The notes beneath the pieces are model-generated. The model searched no databases. It saw nothing but the letters and a program-made list of their open reading frames with translations, and was not told the origin of the DNA. From Amphiduros pacificus (Eukaryota; Annelida; Polychaeta; Phyllodocida; Hesionidae): a stretch of 64,000 bases of DNA. The translations under genes and the position numbers were made by a program. The DNA is taken from positions 3,195,001 to 3,259,000 of the forward strand of contig OX439005.1 of assembly GCA_949316495.1 (NCBI GenBank), in the 5' to 3' direction. Of the stretch, positions 1-10,869 are shown one piece after another (within the stretch, counting starts at the first letter, position 1; each line of letters begins with the position of its first letter).

Positions 1-253
1 AAAGAGTTAAGTTATAAGGTCAGCAGATATTAACCAGAATTAAGTATTATTAAGAAATCTGGCTCAAGCCATGAATACTATTATTGTTGAAACCACAGAT
101 TATTACAGTACCTTTGGTCATTTTTGTCACAAGGTATCTAGTGAGGAATTGCATAAATAAGAAAATATGTGGACACTAAGATTTACTTTTGGAGATAATT
201 AATTGAAGATCATACTTAAAATGGATCATTGTATTTTCTGTATGTACCGGTAG

Positions 254-3200
254 GTTCTGCATTTGATGTGTCACAGTTTGGACGTGCTGCCTGGGGCCTC
301 GGTGTTACATCTCAGTGATATTGCCTCCTTGTTTCCATTGTTTGCGTCAAAAGCTGGTGAGCATATTTATTTTGAAATAACATTTTCTTCTGGAACTAAA
401 TAGATTTGTGAAACAAAAACATTTCAGTCAATGAATTAATCAAAGTTTTTTTATTAACATTATAAAAATGGGTGATTTATTCCTCAAATTGATTGCTAAA
501 TGTTCAAAATGTTGCTTTATTTTTTTCTGGACTTGAATAGTTCCAGTTTTGTGAATATGTCTTGTCTTTTAGGCAATGAAGTTTTTTTAAACATTAAAGG
601 CAAATATTAATTAGATTTGTTACTCAAATTAATCTATAAATCTACAAAAATGTTGCCTATAGTTGGGCCCCATGGCAAGGTGTACAACCTGGCAGATATT
701 GAAGATGGGATTGAAGTATCCAGACTTCAAGATAATGTGATTAAGGATTGGAATCGGATACAAGAGAGCCGGGGAGAACACTGCGAGAACAATATTACCT
801 CCCTGCCCCACTCCCATCTCACCTCCCAGGATCTCACGTATGATAAGGTGTGGTGAAATTTAATCTGGAAACATGCCATTATTTTCAAGTATTCCAGGTT
901 TTTCAAAACTTATCTACAAAAGCTTCAAAACAGGTCTGGAGATTTCATTTTTTTCTAGATGATTGTTAATGTATGTATAAAATATAAAGAAGAAATATAT
1001 TCTGAACAGTTTTGTGAAAGATTGACTAAACTGAAAAAAAGTTTTGATGGATCAGAACAGACAATTAATGGAAATTTGCAAGTAGTGAGCTATCAAAAAA
1101 ATTATGTTTTTCTTTTTCCGGGTGTACTTGACTTTAAGCATTTACTAAAACCACTAATTAAGCAACGGGAATTAACAATTCCACAAGTTAATCCTGATAA
1201 CATACCATGATATAGTAATTTACAATGTATCATCTGGATCTTTTAAATAACATATTTATCAAGGAATGTACATGTATATGTCAGTGCTTGGTGTGATCTT
1301 AGCACAACTGGACGTGTTAAATGACATCAGATTGTGTGCACATAACAATGAAAGTATAGCACCTAAAAATCCTATGAAATCAAAATTCATGCTCAATTAT
1401 TATCCTGCCCACATTGTGTGCACCTCAATCAAATATTAACCATTCAAAATTCAACATGATTTCAATATCTCAGACATATTGCATGCTTTCATTCTGTCCT
1501 CTCTGGCCAGAAAATCCTTGTTTTATATTTTTCAATACTCATAATTGAGGGGTTTGATATAACACAAATATAGAGAACAATTTCATCAAATTTCAATATT
1601 GCAGACCACATTTGTACACATCAGGTTGTATACACAGTGGAACATCTTGCAATCTCTGATTGCCGTTTAATTTTGGCACCAAATTTGAATTGTAAAAATC
1701 TACAAATGTTTGAGTGCATGAATTTTCATAAAAAATGATTTTTATGATTTCATTGTGAAAAACAATTTAAATACTTTTCATGAAAATTTTCTTTATGATT
1801 GCGTAAATAATATTGTTTTCAACAGCACAGTATTATGTTTTTTTCACAGAAATGTTTCTTGTTTTAGTTGAGCATTATATCAAGGTCAGTGTCTCTGCTC
1901 CGTCTGCTGGACCTGTCTGTCTCCCTGCTGAACGACAGAGCCAGGATATCAGTCCTCTGTACAAGGTGACAACTTTAACTAAAATAACAGAAGGCTTCTA
2001 AATTAAAACGGGTCACATAGCATATCGCATGATTGTTGCTTTCACAATAATTGAAATTCTTCACTTCTTGATTTTTATACTGTGTTTTCTCCATCTTTCT
2101 GAATTACCTGATAACAAAAGATCAATATTTCCATGCACAGTTACCGGTATATAGGACTGGATTTCTGAATCTTGGCACATTTGCAGTTTCGATTATCTTC
2201 TTTTTACATAGCAGTCAAATTTTTGCTTCAAATTTAAATTACCTGAGTAAATGGGGAAAAAAAACTTTACAAAGAAAAAAAAATTAAATTTTGCCATCAA
2301 ATTTTAGTTTCATGACTATATGGAAACAAAGCTTAAGGAAGAAAAATGTTATTTTTCATAAAGAAATGAGTAAGGAAAAAAATTGAAAATGACTAAAGCT
2401 AATGAATATTAGAACATATATATACATATATGATTTTAAGAGAATAATATTGTTACTTTTTATGAAAATTCTACCGTATGAGTCTGAAAATAAAACCATT
2501 TTTAAAAGCACAGTATGGCTTATTTTTTAAAGATATCTTTCTTGTCTAGTTTATCACAGGTACAGAATGTGATAAAATGGGCCAACTCTCAGCAGGATAT
2601 CACTTTTGATCCAAATGTAATCCGGATGGACAGACAACGGGAGTGGATCATTAAACCATCCAAACAATTCTTATCCAAGAAAAAACAAACGGAGGCCACC
2701 ACAGAATCAGGTGAGACCGTCCTTATTTTTACATTATGCATTGTCCTGTTAAGTTCAGTCTTGAAATAATGTCCAAGAATTCTCTTTGATAATTGAAACA
2801 TTGTTTCAATAAATCTATTGTTTTTATTTTGGCTCAAAATTAAATAAGGATGCCAATCAATTTTTGATTAATGGATTGGTTCTGAGAGTACAGTACTTCG
2901 AGATTCATCCAACATCTAACTATAAGCATTAAATGTATTCTCTTGCTTTTATGGTATACGTATTAATAAACAAAAAATCATTCAGCAATCTAACAGACAG
3001 TTGTTGGTTTCTTAATTTTTTATATCTGGAAGGAGTTGGAACAAAGCTGCCATATATATGCAGGCCAAAGCATGCAGCCTCCCCACTCACAGGTAGGTAA
3101 AACATGCAGCCTCCCCACTCACAGGTAGGCAAAACATGCAGGCTCCCCACTCACAGGTAGGCAAAACATGCAGCCTCCCCACTCACAGGTAGGCAAAACA

Positions 3201-4547
3201 TGCAGCCTCCCCACTCACAGGTAAGCAAAACATGCAGCCTCCCCACTCACAGGTAGGTAAGACATGCAGCCTCCCCACTCACAGGTAGGCAAAACATGCA
3301 GGCTCCCCACTCACAGGTAAGCAAAACATGCAGGCTCCCCACTCACAGGTAGGCAAAACATGCAGGCTCCCCACTCACAGGTAAGCAAAACATGCACCTC
3401 CCCACTCACAGGTAGGTAAAACATGCAGCCTCCCCACTCACAGGTAGGCAAAACATGCAGCCTCCCCACTCACAGGTAGGTAAAACATGCAGCCTCCCCA
3501 CTCACAGGTAGGTAAAACATGCAGCCTCCCCACTCACAGGTAGGCAAAACATGCAGCCTCCCCACTCACAGGTAGGCAAAACATGCAGCCTCCCCGCTCA
3601 CAGGTAGGCAAAACATGCAGCCTCCCCACTCACAGGTAGGCAAAACATGCATCCTCCCCACTCACAGGTAGGCAAAACATGCAGCCTCCCCGCTCACAGG
3701 TAGGCAAAACATGCAGCCTCCCTGCTCAGAGGTAGGCAAATCATTCAGCCAATCACAGGTAGGTAAAACATGCAGCCTCCCCACTCACAGGTAAGCAAAA
3801 CATCCAGCCTCCCCACTCACGGGTAGGCAAAACATGCAGCCTCCCCACTCACAGGTAGGCAAAACATGCAGCCTCCCCTCTCACAGGTAGGCAAAACATG
3901 CAGCCTCCCTGCTCAGAGGTAGGCAAATCATTCAGCCAATCACAGGTAGGTAAAACATGCAGCCTCCCCACTCACAGGTAAGCAAAACATCCAGCCTCCC
4001 CACTCACGGGTAGGCAAAACATGCAGCCTTCCCGCTCACAGGTAAGCAAAACATGCAGCCTCCCCACTCACGGGTAGGCAAAACATGCAGCCTTCCCGCT
4101 CACAGGTTGGCAAAACATGACCTGCAATGTTATTCTGTAGGACTGGTGGGCTGTGGGGCTTTATCGGTGACCTTCCATTTCATCTGTGAGAAATTATATG
4201 TGGTCAGAGTATTAGCATGAACTACAAATCTCAGCATGAAATTAGGATTTTAGCATGAACCTCAATTGAAGTAAGGTTTTGATTAAAGAAGTGATAATTT
4301 GAAATTTGCAAGTCTGTGCTGTGGGGGCCATAACTACCACTTTGCCATGTTGGTACTTCTTCTGATTTCTGTGTAACCTTGACCTACATTTTAAGGTCAC
4401 ATTGCTACATTTAGGACATCTCCCACTAGAGCTGTATATAGTACACGTACATCATTCTAAATGGTAATGATTTGTTTTGTAGGTTACTATGTGGCAGCTA
4501 TGAGGAAAGATTCCACACCCAAGCAAGATGAAGTGCAATTCAGATAA
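254..4547 (+). CDS. Unrecognised gene, 3' part, several exons
   Basis: I do not recognise this protein. Six exon candidates have splice sites and compatible phases: 254-356, 663-847, 959-1121 (or to a stop at 1210), 1850-1965, 2560-2710 and 4483-4547, ending in TAA. Readable pieces include LPGASVLHLSDIASLFPLF in the first, GKVYNLADIEDGIEVSRLQ in the second, LVLVEHYIK in the fourth and REWIIKPSKQFLSKKKQ in the fifth. The tail is lysine-rich and ends KQDEVQFR. Weakest link: joining the third to the fourth exon needs a poor donor (CCGG|GTGTAC); otherwise the third exon is an alternative terminal exon with a stop at 1208-1210. The gene starts upstream of the window. A meiotic topoisomerase VI-B-like protein was considered but I cannot support it. 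No signal peptide or membrane segment is visible. It is convergent with SPDYA. Sure that it is a gene, unsure of its identity. Confidence 0.6.
3071..4119 (+). repeat. 32-bp minisatellite with fused acceptor/donor motif
   Basis: About 32 head-to-tail units of about 32 bp fill most of the last intron of the first gene. Each unit reads CTCCCCACTCACAG followed by GTAGGC, GTAGGT or GTAAGC, then AAAACATGCAG. In the sense direction this is a pyrimidine tract, a 3' splice site and a 5' splice site with nothing between them. A longer repeat is superimposed: a block with the variant AATCATTCAGCCAATCAC occurs at about 3738 and again about 186 bp later, so the array also grew in multi-unit steps. Confidence 0.95.
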
Positions 4548-4659
4548 CAAACAAGACTGAATATTGTCAAAGATTATTTATTTCTCTTATTTGAAGAAAC
4601 ATAATTTCACATAATGGTTACATTTATTATACATATTCTTGATTATTTGTAACCATATT

Positions 4660-4665
4660 AATAAA
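4660..4665 (+). terminator. Poly(A) signal for the first gene
   Basis: AATAAA lies about 115 bases after the TAA at 4545-4547, in an AT-rich stretch, a normal distance for a 3' UTR poly(A) signal. Its use is inferred from position only. Confidence 0.4.
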
Positions 4666-4816
4666 TGTTTATATATGATAACATTAGACACAAAATTGTT
4701 TTTATATACAGGAAATGTTTATCCATAATATCAGGAACTATTGACACCACTGATTTCCCCTTGTCTCAGTTCAAGGACTGCTTCAAAAGTCTTCCTGTCA
4801 TACAGCTGTATTTAAA

Positions 4817-5000
4817 CAGTGATGAAAGTCAGCATTCAGAAAAAAAACCTGAAACCCTTAAAATTAACCTGAAGATACCCCTAACCCCTTTCAGAAATGT
4901 AATGTTTGGATGTTTCAGAATAAGTTCAGACCATTTTGAATTTTACATTTGAGGAAAAAAAACCTGAATTCAGGTTATTTCCTGAAGACTTTCATCACTG
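4817..5000. mobile_element. MITE copy 1, CAGTGATGAAAGTC inverted ends
   Basis: A 184-bp element whose ends are a perfect 14-bp inverted repeat (CAGTGATGAAAGTC / GACTTTCATCACTG), extending imperfectly to about 38 bp. It is flanked on both sides by TTAAA, a plausible 5-bp target duplication. A second copy lies in reverse orientation at 15910-16095, inside SYVN1 intron 8. There is no coding capacity, so it is a non-autonomous DNA transposon. The family is unassigned; the CAGTG start resembles hAT ends, but no 8-bp duplication is seen. Confidence 0.75.
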
Positions 5001-6394
5001 TTAAAATATTTGACAGATAACCTTAGCTTCAATAGATCAATATTTTGAGGATTATATTTCCATTATCACACTGTTGACTATTTGCCTGCTTAGCTGTTTG
5101 CTTACATGACAATTCACATACAAAATTGAGAGCAATATACACATTAACATTACCATATTATCCCTTTAAAATAATGCAGATTACGGTAACAAAAAACCTC
5201 TTGTTGTAAAATCACAAGTTTACTTGCCTGAAATTGTTTTTTTTATTAAACTAATATAGAAAGTAAAATAAGTTTCTTTTGTCATGTAGGTACATTATTG
5301 GAAAACATTCAATTCAACTTTATAGACTGAAAATACCCAATCAAGATTTTTAAATGAACTAAAATGTCCTCCCCATTGATGTTTGGAATAATACGGTACA
5401 TAGCATTGGTCATAAAATTTACATTAAATACAGATGTCTAGATGTACATTAACCATGAAAATAAACAATAACATTTATATAACAATTTTATACACATTAA
5501 CAAAAAATATGATGGAATAATTTAGATAACCAGCAACAAATTTATTCTTTTTATGCTATATAAATTTTTATATATTTTCCTAGAAATAAATATTTGACCA
5601 CATTACTCAATTCATAAAACATGATACCGAAATTTAATATCATGTTATCAACACATCAGTTTATAAGATTTGTTAGCCATATTTTGTGACTTGAACATAC
5701 TACTTGGAAAAAAAGCCATATCTAATAAATACATTAAATTTCATGAAGAGTCATTGTAATAACAAAATAAAATATATGTATTTGATAACATCCCTTGATT
5801 GACTACTGAAGAGATATTTTTCGTCTCTTTAAGAGATAACCGTACAATCAAATAATTTACCTATTTGGACACATGATTAGAGGATTATCAAACATTCACC
5901 AGATATACCGGCATTCACAGGTCAACACCATTAGGTTCTACCAATATCGTGCATATATAGGATAACATGCAAAAGTGTTAAACCAGACAAGAGAAAAACA
6001 TTTTGAAAATACCATTGTGTAGACATAACTAAATTTTTTTAGACAACATATTTAAATTAGGTGTGCAAAAAATTAAAATTGAAAATATGCCATCTAGTCA
6101 ACAAAAAATCTGCCTGGCAACTAAGTTTATTTATAAAGAATTTCTTTTATCTTTTAAAATTACCAACAACAATTATATGCCACAGTCTCTAAAGCACGAG
6201 AGGACAGTTCACACTTTCAAATTACTGTGTATCACAATCAGTACATCACAATCACTTTTCTTTCTCTGTCAGTCACACTTTTTATATTCACATTCACACA
6301 TCTGAACTGTACATGATTCCCAGCAATAGTCCAAAAGTCTATGTATATGACATAGTAATATCTACTTGTATTCCGTAACTCATATTTCACTGTC
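5001..6394. other. AT-rich convergent intergenic / SPDYA 3' UTR
   Basis: Very AT-rich sequence between the convergent ends of the first gene and SPDYA. I see no reading frame worth calling. Part of it must be the 3' UTR of SPDYA (minus strand), but several candidate TTTATT complements occur and I cannot choose the cleavage site. Confidence 0.4.
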
Positions 6395-8490
6395 TCATTC
6401 CTCCTCCTGCCTGGCCCAAATACTATCCTCCTGCAGGGTTTGCTGGAGACCTGTAAAACAAGATCACATCGTAAGAAGTTTCAATCAGTGATGCCTTATC
6501 ATTCTCAAACACTCCTTTATCATCAATGCTAAACCCATGAAACTCTGAACAATTAATTTTTAAGCATACAATTTGGCCTCCCTTAATTAACCAATGTGAT
6601 GGTTTGTGAAGCAATTGGCAAAATAGTGTTATTAATATTTTACTGCTGATCACTTTAGAACTTTGCACCTGATATGCTTAAATATCGAGGTGATAATTAT
6701 TAGGAGAATAATATTGCACGGCAAGGAAAGGTCTGTGTGGAAAACATTTTCTGTTATCCTTTTCTTACTTTCTATAATAAATATGGTTCTGTAGAAGGTT
6801 CCATAAAAATTTGAAGATTTACCTTTGAAATCAAACCTTGAGGTGAGTATTCTAGTACTCTTCACCCCAGCTGGACGTCCAAACTCTGGTGAGGACTCGT
6901 CACTACTGGAGAGGTACCATGAAGCACTGGAAGGACTGGCAGAGTCAAACTCCTGCAGATTGAGGCAGTCGTCACAGACGCGGGGAGTGCCATTAGGGCC
7001 TATAGGGTAGCCATCATCATCTGGGTCACGTACATACATCCGGATGGCGCCCGAGTGGTGAATGGGACGTTCTCTCCTCCAGATCCAATGTTCTGGCCTG
7101 AGTGACATCACCTGCAATAGTCCAGTGAACAAATATGTTATATGTGTCATTTGGAGTGCGAAAAATCATTGGATGTACACATATTATTTCATGGTTTGCT
7201 CTGGTAAAAAAAGGTCTTGCAACCCTGAAATTGTTATTTTTTAAAAATCAATCTTCAAACAGCAAAATGAAACCTGTCTTTATTTATAAGGTAAAATTTC
7301 AAGTAATTTCTTAATTTACCTCATCACAGCAACGCTTGCTGACAACTGAACGATACTGCATCCTGATCCACAGCTTCTCCCTCTTGCGGAGGAATCCCAT
7401 GTAGAACTCTTTCCAGTTGTCACCCAGTGCCCAGGGGAATATCTCGTATTTGAAATCCTCCTCATCTTCCTCCATATCGTTGGCCAAATACCTGCAGTTA
7501 CAATCAATCATTAATATTTGTTGAGATTGAAATGCACATAAATCATATGCATTAATTATCTTAAAAGGGAAGTGTTCTTTGCAGTAGGGAACTTAAAAAC
7601 CTCTTGCAAATCGTCAGAATAGTTTTGATATTGTTTCAAATATAGTTTTCACATTACCATAAAGTAGTGGATACGTAAATATTTACTCACAAAGCAAGGA
7701 AGAAATTTGTCCTGTTGTATTCTCTGAGCTTGAATGATGCTCTTTTGAAGTATGCAAACACCATTGCTAACAGATACTGGAAAGAAAATAAAACATAAAA
7801 ATTAAAATAACTGCTGTGACTAAATTATCATATTACTTTTGATGAGGTTCGACAGATGTTTAGTAATATATATTTCAATATAAGCAAATCACCTAATGAA
7901 ACACTTCTGTTATTTGTCCAGCCTTTTTATGGGAATAATTTCAAGTGCACCATCTCCCTTACTTTTGGGTACATTTACTGATTTCAATGGATATTTTTCC
8001 TAATTCAGAAGCATTCAACCCTTGATCAGATGTTATCCCAATTTTTAGAATATAATTAATAATAAAATATTTATTTTAAAATATACCTTGTCTGTCACCT
8101 TTTTACACCCATCTGCAGTCACAAAGTCACTGATGACAGGGTCATCTGAAAATTGAAATCATAAATCATAACCTGAATTAGTATAGCGAAATAGAGTAAA
8201 AGAATGGCTTGCTCAGCAGGGAACTCTGAATAAGAAGGAAATCTACGAAACAACAAGATTCTTGACTCACCAAAAAGTCTGAAGAATGCACGGATTTCTT
8301 TTTCCTCCACGATGAAGGTCTGTCGGAGTTTCTTGAAGGGGCTCTTGAACAGGTCCACCTCGGTCCCAGAATCAGAATCAATTTCTTCTCTGTGTCTCTT
8401 GTTGAGTTTATCTTGTGGCATCTCAGGACTATAATCTGCTTGTCCCAGGAAAGCTTCGCACATGAACACAGAAGATTCTACGGTCATCAT
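6395..8490 (-). CDS. SPDYA: Speedy/RINGO protein A, CDK activator, complete
   Basis: Six exons on the minus strand: 8490-8271, 8145-8087, 7776-7691, 7491-7320, 7111-6823 and 6450-6395. All have GT/AG borders and consistent phases, giving 293 residues (human SPDYA has 313). Speedy/RINGO proteins bind and activate CDK1/CDK2 without being cyclins, with roles in G1/S and meiosis. The conserved core spans about residues 61-200: [13 protein letters not shown] (exon 1/2 join), [13 protein letters not shown] at 94-106, [11 protein letters not shown] at 138-148, SKRCCDEV near 173-180 and IHHSGA at 196-201. The acidic end SIWARQEEE matches the WFAESEE-type tail of the vertebrate protein. The N-terminus has a basic KSPFKK stretch, and exon 5 ends in a serine-rich region. 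The start is the first of two adjacent ATGs. The frame stays open upstream for about 30 codons without another ATG before a stop. Confidence 0.95.
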
Positions 8491-8769
8491 CTGGGGGCCG
8501 AGATCAGCTGATTTCTGTTTACCAAAAAACGAACCAAACTCAACTCGATGTGCTGTGCTGGGTGATGATTTGTACCGAAGATTTTATAAAATCTCTGGTT
8601 TCGTGATCACTTCTATCACTTCGATGTTATCTGTAACATACAGACGCAAACTGTCCAGAAATATGATTTAAATTGTTGAAGTTCTTGAGGTGCTTTTTTG
8701 AGGAAGTAATCAGGTGATCAGACTGGCAGACGATGTTGTCTTGTCGTCTGCTCCAACATGAAAACAACG

Positions 8770-8830
8770 AGCGGCACGTGCGGGACGTGACGTCACGTCG
8801 GAGTTCCAGGCCACTCGCGCCGCCACGCCT
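8770..8830 (-). promoter_or_regulatory. CpG-rich SPDYA promoter with CRE palindrome
   Basis: This short GC- and CpG-rich island lies 280-340 bases upstream of the SPDYA start. It contains an E-box CACGTG at 8775-8780 and a 14-bp perfect palindrome ACGTGACGTCACGT at 8785-8798 that includes the CREB/ATF site TGACGTCA. The surroundings are AT-rich, so it stands out. Promoter function is inferred from position and motifs. Confidence 0.6.
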
Positions 8831-9039
8831 TCTGTCTCGAAATTCGCGGGCACCTTGTGGAAGTTTGGGAAATGACCAGATCGTCACCAAGTTCATGCAG
8901 CTGCAATGAACACTGTGAGCACGGGCACGATGACATCATTAAATTGCAGCTGATCGCACACTCATTTCAGCTGTTTTCTGCTGCATATTTTCAACGCATG
9001 AATAATTTAAAGGGGAACTTTCACTCCTACACACTTTAA

Positions 9040-10600
9040 TTGTTTGGCATCACCATAAATTTAGGACATAGGCGTTAGAACAGGTAGGGGTCCAAATTCA
9101 TGTGTAGTGGGTGTCAGTGTGATGTTTTGCACCATTTTACATACTTAAATTTAAATTTCTCAAAAAATGTTTGATAACTAGTTAATGAAATATTTATTTA
9201 TTGAAAAATACCTACAAGAAGTAAAATTATGTCAAATAATAGTACAAATTAACTATAATTCCCATAAAAATGGTGCCTATATATACATTTGAATAGCATT
9301 TCCAAGGAGTAATTTTGCTAAAATTCAATGTAGTTTATGGTAATTTTTCAAATAATGAAATTATAATGATGAAAAGTGTCCCATATTATGCTGGAAATAT
9401 AACTCTGATAGCATGCAAAGCAAAAGGAATTTTAATAGTTGGTTTGGTAGATTTTCTGCCTTTTGGATTTGAAAGATATACATAATTTTCCCGATTTTCA
9501 CATTGATTTCAATGGAAATCCATAAAAATCATATTTTTGTAAAAGGCAGAAAATTTTACAATAGCATTTGTACCAATAATGATTAAAAATTGGGCTATAC
9601 ACCCCCCTAACATATCCACATGGGACCCCTTTCAAATTGATGGCCAATTTTTCACAAAGTGAAAATTTCAATTTTTCTCCATTGAAATCAATGGAAATTC
9701 CCCTTGACCTTGGGCTGAAAATTCAACGGCCCATAAAATCTGTTCTATTATAGCTACAGACTTGATCTTGGGCATGTTAGTTTTGTTTTGGAGAGATCTT
9801 TCATAATTTGACTTAAACAATGAGAGTTTTAGTGTGCAACAGCATTTTCATATTTCAAGGTCATGTCAAGGTCATCCCAAGGTCACAGGATTTATTATTT
9901 TTAAAATCTTATTTTCAATTGTCAAACATCTCTATAATTTTTTGGGGGCTAAATTTTATATTGTTTGTATAAATAGCCTATGTCCTTCATTTATGGCGAT
10001 GGTGGAGAATTGCATATGAACATATTTTATTGAGTTTGCAAGATTGAAAGTTTGTTTAAAAAGTTTGCTTGTGGTTCCATGAATACTTATAGAACTTTGA
10101 TGTTAATCAATTTCTATGTATTTACACATTTATGATCATATAAATATGTAACTTAAAGAAAAAAATTAGTAGGTCTATCTCTTTTGGGGCCTCTGTTTTA
10201 GAAAATATATACTTTTAATTTGTGTTTTAATTTGTTTTTTTGATCATAACACCTTTTTATCCGACTGAAATGATGACGAATCAATTTTTAACATCAAAAC
10301 ACACCTGAAATTCAAGTCAAGACAACGTAATATCAACCAGTTTTGCCTGCTTGGCTTCCCCAAGATATAATTAAGTGTGACCAAATTTGTCATCACAATA
10401 TAGTTGTAATTAATATACATTTTTAACTGCATATTGTGACAAATGCTATTTGTGTGCTCATGTGACTTGAAAATGATTTTGTGAGAAAGAAATAAGACAA
10501 GCAAAATTTTTTCTGGTTATAAAAAATTAAATGCAACATTTATAAATGAAATATAACTCATTTTTGGTCGTTAAGTTTTGAAAAGGAACTGCAGTATGTG
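9040..10600. other. Intergenic region between divergent SPDYA and SYVN1
   Basis: About 1.6 kb of AT-rich DNA with no credible gene. The only structure noticed is a pair of short imperfect palindromes, of the form CATTGATTTCAATGG, near 9500 and 9680, and scattered A/T runs. Confidence 0.5.
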
Positions 10601-10734
10601 TGAAATCGCAATTCTACCACCTTTTCTGATAAACCCTAGCGATATATTCAGCTAGAATCTTAATTACGACGATCGGAACTGCTTTTAAACCTAAATTGTC
10701 TTTCAATTTTGGCCTCAAAACATCTGAATAGAGA

Positions 10735-10869
10735 AAGGGGGCGTGGTCGCGTAAACTTTCTAAGCGGACAACCTCCTCTGTGTGACACCGGATATTCTCT
10801 TCAACACTCAACGCCATTTTGCTGTAGCAGAACGATTTGGTGAACATCCCAGTGGGAGATTTTGTGAAA
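10735..10869 (+). promoter_or_regulatory. SYVN1 promoter / 5' UTR with YY1-like site
   Basis: A GC-box-like GGGGGCGTGG lies near 10738 and CGCCATTTT, a YY1-type core, at 10812-10820. The stretch leads into the 5' UTR and the ATG at 10870. I looked for an ER-stress element (CCAAT-N9-CCACG), expected for an ERAD gene, and found no convincing copy within about 200 bases. Confidence 0.45.

Noticed and set aside
254-4547. Naming gene 1 as a meiotic topoisomerase VI-B-like protein
   Set aside because: Only a vague impression from short segments; no motif I can point to, so left unnamed.
8627-8896. 89-codon minus-strand frame upstream of SPDYA
   Set aside because: It covers the promoter island, has no similarity and ends before the SPDYA start; more likely promoter and 5' UTR.
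10650-10869. ER-stress element expected before SYVN1
   Set aside because: A CGTGG lies near 10743 but no CCAAT/ATTGG at the required spacing; not reported as a site.
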